A DNA stretch of 64,000 bases from assembly GCF_900110695.1 (NCBI RefSeq), contig NZ_FOEH01000001.1, forward strand, positions 248,001-312,000, read 5' to 3'. The position numbers and the translations under genes were made by a program. Each line of letters begins with the position of its first letter. The stretch's first letter is position 1. The notes under the pieces are model-generated. The model was not told the origin of the DNA, ran no database searches, and saw only the letters and a program-made list of their open reading frames with translations. The stretch is from Virgibacillus subterraneus (lineage in GTDB: Bacteria; Bacillota; Bacilli; Bacillales; Amphibacillaceae). Below, piece after piece: positions 9,737 to 17,396 of this stretch.

Positions 9737-9936
9737 CTTTGGTAGGAGGATTGTAACGTAATTTCCTCCCCATTCTGATTAAACTTGTCTTTGTCTTCAT
9801 TATAAAAATAATCCATAATAAGGAGATAAACGATAGCAGCGATGAAGAAAAATAGTAGAATAATAGTACTCCAGGCTACTGAGGTTGTAAGAATTCTGAA
9901 AACCCTTGAGTTCTTTAATACCTTAAGAAAATGCAC
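9733..9936 (-). CDS. Small single-span membrane protein (67 aa)
   Basis: Predicted 67-aa protein with one strong transmembrane helix (STIILLFFFIAAIVYLL) flanked by a basic N-terminus and an acidic C-terminus (NEDKDKFNQNGEE). The start is taken as GTG 9936 because GGAGGG sits at 9948-9943; the longer frame to 9987 lacks a ribosome site. Its stop overlaps the hydrolase stop region on the other strand. Not recognised; probably a small membrane-associated protein. Confidence 0.5.
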   Translation of the reverse strand: MHFLKVLKNSRVFRILTTSVAWSTIILLFFFIAAIVYLLIMDYFYNEDKDKFNQNGEEITLQSSYQS

Positions 9937-10042
9937 ATTAGTCCCTCCATTCAGGTGCGTTAGTTTGCTTTTATTTAATACTATCAAACAATAGGTAACC
10001 TTGAAATGTTTGGAAACTATAATTCTGAGGGGAGATATACTA

Positions 10043-10861
10043 ATGAATCAAACAAAAATAGGGATTGATGCAGGAGGCACGCTTGTAAAGACGGCTTATA
10101 GGAAAAATGAAACTATTCTTTATCAAACATTCTCTTCGTACAATCTTGGTGATGTTGTTTCATGGGTCTACGAAAGCTTTGAAAACCCCATTATTTGTAT
10201 AACGGGTGGGAAAAGCCAGCTACTTTCAGAAAAACTGAATGACTCTGCAAAAACAGTGGTCGAATTTGAAGCAACTTCCCGTGGTATACAGCTGCTTATT
10301 GGAGAGCAATATGAATCTCTTAAAACAAATTTTCTGTTTGTAAATGTCGGTACTGGTACATCAATTCATCATGTCAATGATATGGAACAACAGCGGGTTG
10401 GAGGAACTGGCATTGGTGGTGGAACGTTAATGGGACTTGCCTACTTATTAACCGGAGTTGAGGATTATGCAAGGATGGTACAGTTAGCTAGTAACGGTGA
10501 CAGGGGAAATACGGATCTTAAAGTAAAAGATATCTTCGAAGGGGCGCTTCCGCCAATTTCCGGAGATTTGACTGCAAGCAATTTTGGGAAAAGGGAGTCA
10601 ATGATAGCGCAGTACCCATCAGCGTCAGACATATTGGCAGCAATCATTGGCATGATAGGTGAAGTAATCGTTACGGTCAGCTCACAAATGGCAGTCCAAT
10701 ACAACGTCGATTCCATCGTTTATATCGGTTCGTCATTCCGGTCAAACCCCCTTTTGCGGGAGATTATTGATGATTATACTAGGATAGCAGGAAAAGAGCC
10801 AGTTTTTCTAAAGGACGGTGAATATAGCGGTGCAGTTGGAGCCTTGTTATCACTAGACTAA
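10043..10861 (+). CDS. coaW: Type II pantothenate kinase
   Basis: A 272-aa type II PanK of the eukaryotic-like class found in staphylococci and bacilli. It phosphorylates pantothenate, the first step of CoA synthesis, and this class resists CoA feedback. The ASKHA phosphate-1 motif IGIDAGGTLVK (residues 6-16), the catalytic Glu in VVEFEATSRG and the second phosphate loop VNVGTGTSIHHV are all present. ATG 10043 follows GAGGGGAGA; the frame is open further upstream (TTG-type start at 10001) without a ribosome site. It is convergent with the carboxypeptidase gene and shares its terminator. Confidence 0.92.
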   Translation: MNQTKIGIDAGGTLVKTAYRKNETILYQTFSSYNLGDVVSWVYESFENPIICITGGKSQLLSEKLNDSAKTVVEFEATSRGIQLLIGEQYESLKTNFLFVNVGTGTSIHHVNDMEQQRVGGTGIGGGTLMGLAYLLTGVEDYARMVQLASNGDRGNTDLKVKDIFEGALPPISGDLTASNFGKRESMIAQYPSASDILAAIIGMIGEVIVTVSSQMAVQYNVDSIVYIGSSFRSNPLLREIIDDYTRIAGKEPVFLKDGEYSGAVGALLSLD

Positions 10862-10872
10862 TTACATAAAAT

Positions 10873-10899
10873 AGAGCTTGGAAACCGCGTCCAAGCTCT
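10873..10899. terminator. Bidirectional terminator (coaW / carboxypeptidase)
   Basis: AGAGCTTGG (10873-10881) pairs with CCAAGCTCT (10891-10899) between two convergent genes. Flanks are A/T rich but T-runs are short. Confidence 0.7.
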
Positions 10900-10913
10900 G
10901 TGTAAAATAACTA

Positions 10914-12074
10914 TTATTGACCACCGAGATACTGTTCCAGCGTAGTGTTATTGCTGTCAATGTATTTAGCGGCTTTCTCGCCAACGTAACGAAGGTGCCA
11001 AGGTTCATATTGATAGCCGGTAATACTAGTTTTTCCTTTTGGATAACGAATGATGAAACCATACTCACTAGCGTGTTTTTTAACCCATTCACCCTCATCA
11101 GTATTGGCAAAATTGGTGTTCAAACGGTAATTGATATCAGCGCTAGTGACATCCATAGTCAGACCGGTTTGATGCTCGCTTTCCCCGGCTTGCGCGCTGA
11201 ATTGATTTGCTGCTTCGTGCCCATGTTCACTAGCATTTGCTGCGAAAATGGCTCGTTGCCTATCATATGAACGATAGCCAGACTGTGCGAAAAGGTCAAC
11301 CCCTGCCTTATCTCCAGCGTTAAACATATTCTCAAGTGCATTTGCTGCTACTTGTCGCATTTGTTTTTTTGGCAAGTCTTCTGTAAATGGAAACCTTACA
11401 TTTGGGTTTGTAAGATTTTTCGGAACATAACTAGCTGGCAGTTGGTTGTTTTTATTCACTAAAGCAAGGATACTTGATGGATTGGATACAACGTTACTAT
11501 TTTTTTCATTGTTGTCTTCAGTATCGTTATTTTCTAGACCAGTGCCTGGTTTTGCTTCAATCTCACCATTAACGGCCTTTAAGATATATTCTCGTGTGTT
11601 CTTCCCGTAAACACCGTCAATCTTCAAGTTAGGAAACTGTGCTTGAAAATCTTTTATCGCCCAAACGGTGGTCCATCCTAAGTCACCATCAACCGTCAAT
11701 GAATAACCTAATCGGTTAAGGGCCTTCTGCATCATACTAACTTTTTGGCCACTATCTCCATGTGATAATGTCCCTGCAGGAAGGATTTTTTCATTAGCAC
11801 TCCCGTCATCTTCATTTTTTTGTTTATCGGAAGAATCATCCTGTTTTTCCGATGAGTCATTATTTTTCTGATCTTTCTGATCAGAAGATGGTTTATCTTT
11901 TTCTGTTTCTTCCTTTTTATCTTTATCAGACTTGTTATCTTCGGCGTTCTCTTTAGTTTCTTCACTATTCTCAGTTGTTTCTTCTTGGTCAGATTCATCA
12001 CCCTGACTACAGGCGGTTAGAAATAGACCTAACAAGGATATAATAATTAATAGCAACTCTTTTTTGTTAGACAT
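10914..12074 (-). CDS. VanY/LdcB-type D,D- or L,D-carboxypeptidase lipoprotein
   Basis: A 386-aa predicted lipoprotein (lipobox LTAC, Cys22). After a long low-complexity Glu/Lys/Asp/Ser linker (residues ~25-95) come a peptidoglycan-binding domain (~105-170; QKALNRLGY, VYGKNTREYI) and an M15B peptidase domain (~225-380). Zinc ligands are visible as SEHQTGLTMDV (HxxxxxxD) and EPWHLRYVG. It trims stem peptides of the cell wall from the outer membrane face. AAGGGGGA is 8 bases before the ATG. Whether it removes D-Ala from penta- or tetrapeptides cannot be told. The charged linker would let it reach into the wall. Confidence 0.88.
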   Translation of the reverse strand: MSNKKELLLIIISLLGLFLTACSQGDESDQEETTENSEETKENAEDNKSDKDKKEETEKDKPSSDQKDQKNNDSSEKQDDSSDKQKNEDDGSANEKILPAGTLSHGDSGQKVSMMQKALNRLGYSLTVDGDLGWTTVWAIKDFQAQFPNLKIDGVYGKNTREYILKAVNGEIEAKPGTGLENNDTEDNNEKNSNVVSNPSSILALVNKNNQLPASYVPKNLTNPNVRFPFTEDLPKKQMRQVAANALENMFNAGDKAGVDLFAQSGYRSYDRQRAIFAANASEHGHEAANQFSAQAGESEHQTGLTMDVTSADINYRLNTNFANTDEGEWVKKHASEYGFIIRYPKGKTSITGYQYEPWHLRYVGEKAAKYIDSNNTTLEQYLGGQ

Positions 12075-12170
12075 GTGAATATCCCCCTTATTTACTCCTT
12101 ACTTATTTAGACGATATAAAAAGCTAAAACATTCATTCTTTTCATAGAAAAGAACAGAAGACATAAGAAT

Positions 12171-12785
12171 TTATCTCTCCTGTTCTAATTTTTTAAAATA
12201 CGTAATTATTCCCCAGCATATTATGCCTAAAAGCCAGTAAATGGGGAATGAATAAATGTGTTTCCAGTATATTGCTTTGTAAAAACCTAACCATACCATA
12301 ATCGGCTCAGCAACAAAAGCTAAAAAAGCAGCCAGCAGTCCTGAAAATAAGAAGAACTTTTTAAAACTGTTACTCCACAGCTGATAACAAAACATAAAGG
12401 ATATGATCACAACACCAACATCATAAGGATATAATTGCGGACGTAAATACGGTGAAAGGATATAAGGATAGGTCCAGGCTAAGGCGTTGCTTCCTATTGA
12501 ATCAAGAATAATTGCTGCAACACCATAGAATAATCCGAATGCTGTAATTTCAATAATTCTCTTCTTATTAACTAATATCCACCAGATAATGGCCGGCAGT
12601 ATGCTAAGCATAATCAAGAACCACCATCTAGGTGTTAGAAATACATTCTGATGCCAGTATGCTTTAAATGTGTCGCTGAATTCTCTGTGGGCTTCAATTA
12701 ATTGGGGCAGTGAAATGGAATTCAATAGGATTAACTCGTTGAGTGGGATAAGATTTTGAATAATTAACCACACCATTAAAGTCAC
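12171..12785 (-). CDS. CBO0543-family polytopic membrane protein
   Basis: A 204-aa hydrophobic protein with about six membrane spans. The pattern KKRIIEITAFGLFYGVAAIILDSIG, WTYPY.LSP, EPIMVWLGFYK and WKHIYSFPIYWLLG matches the uncharacterised CBO0543 family common in Bacillaceae and clostridia. No function is established. The ATG at 12785 is preceded by a weak GGTGA; an alternative ATG is three codons in. Its upstream leader is interrupted by the inverted-repeat-bounded element at 12845-13063. Confidence 0.65.
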   Translation of the reverse strand: MTLMVWLIIQNLIPLNELILLNSISLPQLIEAHREFSDTFKAYWHQNVFLTPRWWFLIMLSILPAIIWWILVNKKRIIEITAFGLFYGVAAIILDSIGSNALAWTYPYILSPYLRPQLYPYDVGVVIISFMFCYQLWSNSFKKFFLFSGLLAAFLAFVAEPIMVWLGFYKAIYWKHIYSFPIYWLLGIICWGIITYFKKLEQER

Positions 12786-12844
12786 CGCAATCCTTTTTTA
12801 GTATTTGTTCTTTTCGCAAGTTATGTTGCTCTTTAACCATCACA

Positions 12845-13063
12845 GTTGATATAAACTGCGAATTACTTTGAAAAATACTCAACCGGGTCTCATAGCCCTG
12901 ATGAAGACACGTTTCACGCAATTTGAACAGGTTCGGGTTCTCATAACCTTGTAGAGTGAGCCCATGGCTAGTAAGACTGCGAAAGTGCTAGCTTGAGCAG
13001 ATGTTGCATTGGTACCGGAGTGGTGCAAAAGAAAATTTTCACTATGTCGCAGTTTATATCAAC
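12845..13063. mobile_element. 219-bp element with 17-bp perfect terminal inverted repeats
   Basis: 12845-12861 (GTTGATATAAACTGCGA) is the exact reverse complement of 13047-13063. The interior has no ORF but many stems: ACAGGTT/AACC(T)TGT near 12927-12954, GCTAG/CTAGC near 12967-12992, TTGCA/TGCAA near 13005-13028, and the palindrome GAAAATTTTC at 13031-13040. No target duplication is obvious. A non-autonomous transposon (MITE) or the solo non-coding end of an insertion sequence fits best; the family is not identified. Confidence 0.55.
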
Positions 13064-13162
13064 TACGTTATGATTTCATTAATTTGATAAGGCAACAAAC
13101 TTAAAAAAGCCTTTATATTAGTGTAACCAACAGTGATGAATTAATGTGCTGGCGGTATTTCA

Positions 13163-13191
13163 TTGATATATCATAAAAATTCATATATACT
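13163..13191 (+). promoter_or_regulatory. Promoter of the SAM riboswitch transcript
   Basis: TTGATA (13163-13168) and TATACT (13186-13191) are separated by 17 bases, placing transcription start about 10 bases before the aptamer. Confidence 0.75.
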
Positions 13192-13207
13192 TAATGTAAT
13201 TGAATAG

Positions 13208-13302
13208 CTATCAAGAGTGATCGAGAGAACTGGCTCAACGACGTCACAGCAACCTGCAAATGTAAGGTGCTCCCACCAGCAAAGCCCATGCTTTGAGTGA
13301 TA
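13208..13302 (+). ncRNA. SAM-I (S-box) riboswitch aptamer
   Basis: The sequence follows the S-box plan in order. P1 is TATCA/TGATA at the ends. AAGAG follows, then the P2 tip GAGAACTGGCTC (GAG-loop-CTC with the pseudoknot CTGG), AGCAACCTGC, the P3 pair ACCT/AGGT, GCTcccaCCAGC supplying the pseudoknot partner, and P4 CAAAG/CTTTG. The P2 kink-turn side (AACGACGTCAC) is divergent from the usual GATGA form but can pair. It is placed between a good promoter and an intrinsic terminator, the standard transcription-attenuation layout. Confidence 0.87.
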
Positions 13303-13311
13303 AATCGGTAG

Positions 13312-13349
13312 AAAACCCCTTTATGCATCCAACGCATGAAGGGGTTTTT
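13312..13349 (+). terminator. Riboswitch expression-platform terminator
   Basis: AACCCCTT.ATGC pairs with GCAT.AAGGGGTT and ends in TTTTT, 10 bases after the aptamer and before the downstream ribosome site. When SAM is bound this terminator should form. Confidence 0.88.
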
Positions 13350-13371
13350 AATATGTAAAGGAGGAAGTAAT

Positions 13372-13599
13372 ATGAAACATTTCATTATCGAAAATGGGAA
13401 CGTGACATGGCTGACGAAGGAGGAGTTTGATGAACTTCCAGGGCAACATGTGTCGGAGGTGATAAAGGACATGACAGCCGAGGAGTTAGAGAGATTCAAG
13501 AAGGAACGTTATGAGAAATTTGTTAAGCCTTTGATGGAGTATAATGTCGAGAGCATAGAAAGGAAGAGAGAATCTCAGAAAACTGACTGGAATCGTTAG
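13372..13599 (+). CDS. Orphan 75-aa protein under SAM-riboswitch control
   Basis: A 75-aa soluble, highly charged protein. Residues ~1-25 look like a short beta/turn segment (MKHFIIENGNVTWLTKEEFDELPG), and ~30-72 form one long, strongly charged helix (MTAEELERFKKERYEKF, later ESIERKRESQK). No signal peptide, membrane span or metal motif. AAAGGAGG at 13357-13364 is ideally spaced to ATG 13372. I do not recognise the family. The S-box leader implies expression when SAM, and hence methionine, is low. A role in methionine/sulphur economy is therefore inferred from context only. No met gene lies beside it. Confidence 0.8.
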   Translation: MKHFIIENGNVTWLTKEEFDELPGQHVSEVIKDMTAEELERFKKERYEKFVKPLMEYNVESIERKRESQKTDWNR

Positions 13600-13715
13600 T
13601 AAATGTCTTTTAGTAGAAAGTTAACTCTTACTGTCCTGTAAGGCTGCATATTTAAAGATTCCCGCAGTAATAGTAATAAGCCGAGTAGGGGCATATGCCT
13701 CCTACTCAAGTTAAT

Positions 13716-14441
13716 TTACGCAAATAGTTCAGGAAATTGTTTTACTATTGCAATTGATATGGCATCTGACATCGCTAAAGCTTGTTCCTCAATTTCATCA
13801 TATATTTGAATATCTTTCTGGTAATCCATATTTATCATAAATATTGCTTCCTGTTTTGTTAAATCTAAGTGCTGATAGAACATATCTCTAACACCTTTCT
13901 CGGACAAATAAGGATTTACACTGCTCCAGAACCTGGCAATCTCATCTGCATTAGTGTACCACTTTTGCTCAGCAGCCATTGCAGCCTGCTGATCACCTGC
14001 TACTGCTGCTTTAACAATATCCGCGGCAAATAAGAGATGTTCTTTTACCAAATTAGCGTATATATCAGCTAGGCGGTCACCATAGCAGGGTCTGATTGCA
14101 TTTCCCATATCCGTAGCATTTTGTAAAAGTCGTGCGATAACAAATTCCACATCTGGCAGATTAAACGTCAAGCTGATAATAGTCATTCTGGTCCATGCAA
14201 CATGCTCTTCCCAAAGTCTGCGATTATCACTTCTAAATTCGAATTCTGCTTGACTGATACAATCATCCTGCCTGAAAGCGGATTGTCTCATTGGAATAAG
14301 CAGGCGTTGACCCACCCGAAGATTGTATGGGTCCACTCCGGGGTTATTTTTGGAAATTTGTTCTGCTGGTGTGTGGAATCGTTCAGCCAGTAGCCCGAGA
14401 TTATCTCCTGGCTGGATAGTATAATAAAATTCTCTATTCAT
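13716..14441 (-). CDS. LysM protein with C-terminal helical domain
   Basis: A 241-aa protein. Residues ~5-50 are a LysM domain (YYTIQPGDNLGLLAERFHTP..NNPGVDPYNLRVGQRLLIP), which binds peptidoglycan or chitin-like glycans. Residues ~75-240 are all helical, rich in Trp/Asp/Glu, with RMTIISLTF, DMGNAIRPCYGD and WSSVNPYLSEKGVRDMFYQHLDLT, and look like a four-helix bundle. No signal peptide is present, so assembly on the spore or in the mother cell is possible (inference). ATG 14441 is preceded by GAGGAG at a slightly long distance; the GTG at 14489 has no ribosome site. Confidence 0.7.
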   Translation of the reverse strand: MNREFYYTIQPGDNLGLLAERFHTPAEQISKNNPGVDPYNLRVGQRLLIPMRQSAFRQDDCISQAEFEFRSDNRRLWEEHVAWTRMTIISLTFNLPDVEFVIARLLQNATDMGNAIRPCYGDRLADIYANLVKEHLLFAADIVKAAVAGDQQAAMAAEQKWYTNADEIARFWSSVNPYLSEKGVRDMFYQHLDLTKQEAIFMINMDYQKDIQIYDEIEEQALAMSDAISIAIVKQFPELFA

Positions 14442-14573
14442 GTTGGTTTCTTCACTCCTCTGTTTTGAATATCGTAACAGCCTATTCACAGACAGAGGAA
14501 TGGGTGAGTGTCATTGAAGCCCATTAATGGTATAATAATTCAGAAAATAATTATAAGAAGGGGAGTCACGTGA

Positions 14574-15188
14574 ATGTTTAAAAAATTAGCTTCAGATGCA
14601 TTAGGCTTATCCGATATTGGCAGAATTATAGGCCCGGAGGACTATGATAAGACAGATGCGGATGATTACGTCCGACACGAAGATGATGAAAAAATTTACT
14701 TCCTGATTAAGACAAAAGCAGATGAGTATTGCTTCACTAACCTGGCACTAATTCATGTAAATGGTGAAAATGCCGCTTCTTCTAAACGAACGCTAAATCG
14801 TTATCCTTATTCACAATACAAGATTTCTGATGTATCCCTTGAGACAGCAGGAAAAATCGATTTGGATATCGAAATCAAATTCACATTAGGAAAAGAACCA
14901 CTAAGTATTGATGTCCATAAAGACGAGATTGATAAATTAAAAGATTTATATAAGGCGTTGTTGTTCATTGCCGAAACAACCCACGAAAATGCTATTATTA
15001 CAGAGATGGCCGGAGAAAGCTTAGATAAAGCTGTGACAGTTCTGCAAAATTCAAGAACATCTGAAACGAAGCTTGCAGAACAATATAAAGAGTTAACGGA
15101 GTTTGGATTTGACTGGTTGAAGTCGGTTCGTGAAGAATATCATGAGAAAGACTTCGGAGACGTTTTTGAGAAATATATTAATAACTAG
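14574..15188 (+). CDS. yvbH: YvbH-like PH-domain protein
   Basis: A 204-aa cytoplasmic protein. The N-terminal ~125 residues form a bacterial pleckstrin-homology domain (SDIGRIIGPEDYDKTDADDYV..KIYFLIKTKADEYCFTNLALIHV). A helical C-terminal part follows (NAIITEMAGESLDKAVTVLQ, then FGFDWLKSVREEYH). Architecture and length match Bacillus YvbH as I recall it; its function is unknown. AAGGGGAGTCACGTGA precedes the ATG. It is monocistronic with its own terminator. Confidence 0.78.
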   Translation: MFKKLASDALGLSDIGRIIGPEDYDKTDADDYVRHEDDEKIYFLIKTKADEYCFTNLALIHVNGENAASSKRTLNRYPYSQYKISDVSLETAGKIDLDIEIKFTLGKEPLSIDVHKDEIDKLKDLYKALLFIAETTHENAIITEMAGESLDKAVTVLQNSRTSETKLAEQYKELTEFGFDWLKSVREEYHEKDFGDVFEKYINN

Positions 15189-15200
15189 ACTTTTATAAAG

Positions 15201-15237
15201 GCTGAATGGTGCCGGGCACTGTTCAGCTTTTTCTATG
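15201..15237 (+). terminator. Terminator behind yvbH
   Basis: GCTGAA..GTGCC pairs with GGCAC..TTCAGC, followed by TTTTTCT. Confidence 0.8.
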
Positions 15238-15314
15238 TTTTGGAGAACTCTAAGATTTAAGAGGATGTTGATTGGTTGGGATTGGATACAAGTCAGTGGT
15301 GATCTACCAATAAA

Positions 15315-15349
15315 ACAAAATGAGCGACCGCCATAATGGCAGTCGCTCA
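15315..15349 (-). terminator. Terminator of the DUF485-symporter operon
   Basis: GAGCGAC.GCCAT pairs with ATGGC.GTCGCTC (15322-15348); on the reverse strand a TTTTGTTTT run follows. Confidence 0.85.
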
Positions 15350-15358
15350 AAGTCTGCT

Positions 15359-16897
15359 TCAGCTTCCTGTTTCCCGATATCCAGTATTCGCTTTTACTTT
15401 AACTTCAGCGTATCGTTTCGCACTGGCGTCTTTAGAGAACAGGGTGCCAAGATAACCCCCAAGAAAGCCTAATGGAACTGAAACAAGTGCAGGGTTAGAA
15501 ATAGGGAAGATTGGATCCCCGACAAATAATGCTGCACCTTCTATCGGTGAGAAAACGCTTGGACTCATAGATACAAGAATTAACGCTGAGAACAAACCGG
15601 TTAACATTGCTGTAACAGCACCCGCTGTATTAAACTTCTTCCAGTAAACTGTATAAATAATGACTGGAAGATTTGCACTTGCTGCAATACAAAATGCTAA
15701 TGACACTAGGAAGGCTACATTTAAGTATTGCGCAAACAATGCGAGGATAATTGCAAGAACTGATACTGCTAAAGAGGCATATCGTGCTGCTCGCATTTGC
15801 TGCAGATCAGATGCTTTTCCTTTTTTAATAATCTGACCATATAAATCATGCGCAAATGCCGATGCACCTGATAGGACCAGACCGGCAACTACTGCTAGAA
15901 TGGTAGCAAAGGCAACTGCCGATATGAACGCGAATAGAATTTCCCCGCCTAATGCTTCGGCGAGTAATGGTGCTGCCATGTTTCCGCCAGGGTTCGCCGC
16001 AAGAATATTTGCTTCACCAACAAAAGCTGCTGCTCCAAACCCAAGAAATAAAGTCAGCACATAAAATATACCGATCACCCATGTTGCTGTAATCACAGAA
16101 CTTCGAGCAGTTTTAGCATCCTTAACTGTGAAGAAACGCATTAGTATATGTGGCAACCCAGCTGTTCCAAGTACTAATGCAATCATTAGGGAAATGGTTC
16201 CCAATGGATTCGTATACTTTAGACCCGGCTTCAGATAATCTGCTCCATTACTAGTAACAGTTTTAACATCATTGAACATATCTACTATGTTAAAGTTAAA
16301 CTTCAATAAAACAAGGAACGAAATAATAACCATACCAGCCATAAGCAGAACGGCCTTTACGATTTGAACCCAACTGGTTGCAATCATTCCTCCAAACAAT
16401 ACATAAATCGTCATCATTACACCAACAATCAGAACCGCTATCCAATAGGGGATGTCAAATAACAGCTGGATAAGTGCTCCTGCACCGACAAGCTGTGCAA
16501 TCATATAAAAGATTGAGATTGTTATCGTGTTAAGTGCAGCAGCGCCCCTGACTTTCTTCTCATCGAACCGGGCCTTAAGCATATCTGCAAGTGTATATTT
16601 TCCAAGATTCCGAAGCGGCTCTGCCACTAAAAACAGGACAACCAAATAGGCAATAAGGAAACCGATACTATAAAAGAACCCGTCAAAGCCATATAATGCA
16701 ATTGCGCCGGCAATCCCAAGGAAGGAGGCGGCCGATAAATAGTCTCCTGCTATTGCAACCCCGTTTTGCCACCCCTTCAAGCCACCACCAGCTGTATAAA
16801 AATCAGTAGTTGACTGGGTTTGTTTTGCGGCAAAATACGTAATAATCAGTGTTAGTATGACAATAGCAAGAAAAAGAATTACGACAGTTGCATTCAT
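15359..16897 (-). CDS. Sodium:solute symporter, ActP/YwcA-type (acetate or short carboxylate)
   Basis: A 512-aa SSS-family transporter with about 13 membrane spans. Family features include STTDFYTAGGGLKGWQNGVAIAGDYLSAASFLGIAG near the N-terminus and GTAGLPHILMRFFTVKDAKTARSS in the middle, a block typical of acetate/pyruvate-type (ActP, MctP-like) members. It should import a monocarboxylate with Na+. Its ATG (16897) shares one base with the stop of the DUF485 gene, the usual DUF485-ActP pairing. It lies directly downstream of, and in the same direction as, acsA, so uptake and activation of acetate are neighbours. Confidence 0.9.
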   Translation of the reverse strand: MNATVVILFLAIVILTLIITYFAAKQTQSTTDFYTAGGGLKGWQNGVAIAGDYLSAASFLGIAGAIALYGFDGFFYSIGFLIAYLVVLFLVAEPLRNLGKYTLADMLKARFDEKKVRGAAALNTITISIFYMIAQLVGAGALIQLLFDIPYWIAVLIVGVMMTIYVLFGGMIATSWVQIVKAVLLMAGMVIISFLVLLKFNFNIVDMFNDVKTVTSNGADYLKPGLKYTNPLGTISLMIALVLGTAGLPHILMRFFTVKDAKTARSSVITATWVIGIFYVLTLFLGFGAAAFVGEANILAANPGGNMAAPLLAEALGGEILFAFISAVAFATILAVVAGLVLSGASAFAHDLYGQIIKKGKASDLQQMRAARYASLAVSVLAIILALFAQYLNVAFLVSLAFCIAASANLPVIIYTVYWKKFNTAGAVTAMLTGLFSALILVSMSPSVFSPIEGAALFVGDPIFPISNPALVSVPLGFLGGYLGTLFSKDASAKRYAEVKVKANTGYRETGS

Positions 16898-17253
16898 CAG
16901 CTATTACCTCCTTTGTTGTTAATCTGTTCGTCAATGATTTCATCTGTCTGCCTGTCAAAGGATGCTGCCTTTTTAACATATAAAGTACATAGAACCCATG
17001 TCATAACAAATTGCGCAAAGGCAAATAGCCAAACCCATGAAATATCACCGATTGCTGGTGTATTCAGGAAAGTCGTATAGGACGTTAGAATGGGAAGCAT
17101 AAAATAAAAGACGAGAAAAAATATAGTTAAGGGAACAATGAACTTTTTTCTGTCGTTCATTAGCCTTTGAAACTTCTCACTCTGCTCTATTTTCACAAAA
17201 TCGATCTTGTCATCTGTCTGTTCCTCTGTCTTATAATCGTTCACATTACTCAT
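16897..17253 (-). CDS. DUF485 membrane protein, partner of the symporter
   Basis: A 118-aa protein with two membrane spans (FIVPLTIFFLVFYFMLPIL and a second helix before YVKKAASFDRQTDEII). DUF485 proteins are encoded next to ActP-like symporters (yjcH-actP in enterobacteria, ywcB-ywcA in bacilli) and probably support the transporter. The start is ATG 17253, after GAGGAGGG at 17266-17259. The stop codon overlaps the symporter ATG. Confidence 0.88.
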   Translation of the reverse strand: MSNVNDYKTEEQTDDKIDFVKIEQSEKFQRLMNDRKKFIVPLTIFFLVFYFMLPILTSYTTFLNTPAIGDISWVWLFAFAQFVMTWVLCTLYVKKAASFDRQTDEIIDEQINNKGGNS

Positions 17254-17279
17254 AATCACCCTCCTCGTTTGTTAGAGAT

Positions 17280-17310
17280 AGAGGTTTTTTATCTAACCTT
17301 AGAAACCTCT
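17280..17310. terminator. Hairpin between acsA and the DUF485 gene
   Basis: AGAGGTTT (17280-17287) pairs with AAACCTCT (17303-17310). It may terminate acsA transcription or form in the DUF485 leader. Confidence 0.4.
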
Positions 17311-17315
17311 CTTTC

Positions 17316-17394
17316 TCTTAGCAGTTAACATCCGTTCTTACTGCAAAAGTGCAACTAAAGCATTCACCATTAACGAATGCCAAGTCTTCTAAGA
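17316..17394. repeat. Dispersed repeat copy 1 (TCTTAG..GCCAAG..TTCTAAGA)
   Basis: TCTTAGCAGTTAA at the left and GCCAAGTCTTCTAAGA at the right, with CTTAG/CTAAG ends able to pair and an internal hairpin GCATTC/GAATGC (17360-17380). The head GTGCAACTAAAGC is shared with copies at 24.9 and 31.9 kb. It abuts the acsA stop codon. Confidence 0.6.
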
Positions 17395-17396
17395 AT

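Noticed and set aside
12694-12921. 75-codon reverse frame across the left end of the inverted-repeat element
   Set aside because: Runs through the terminal repeat and into the CBO0543 gene in another frame, with no ribosome site; not a credible gene.
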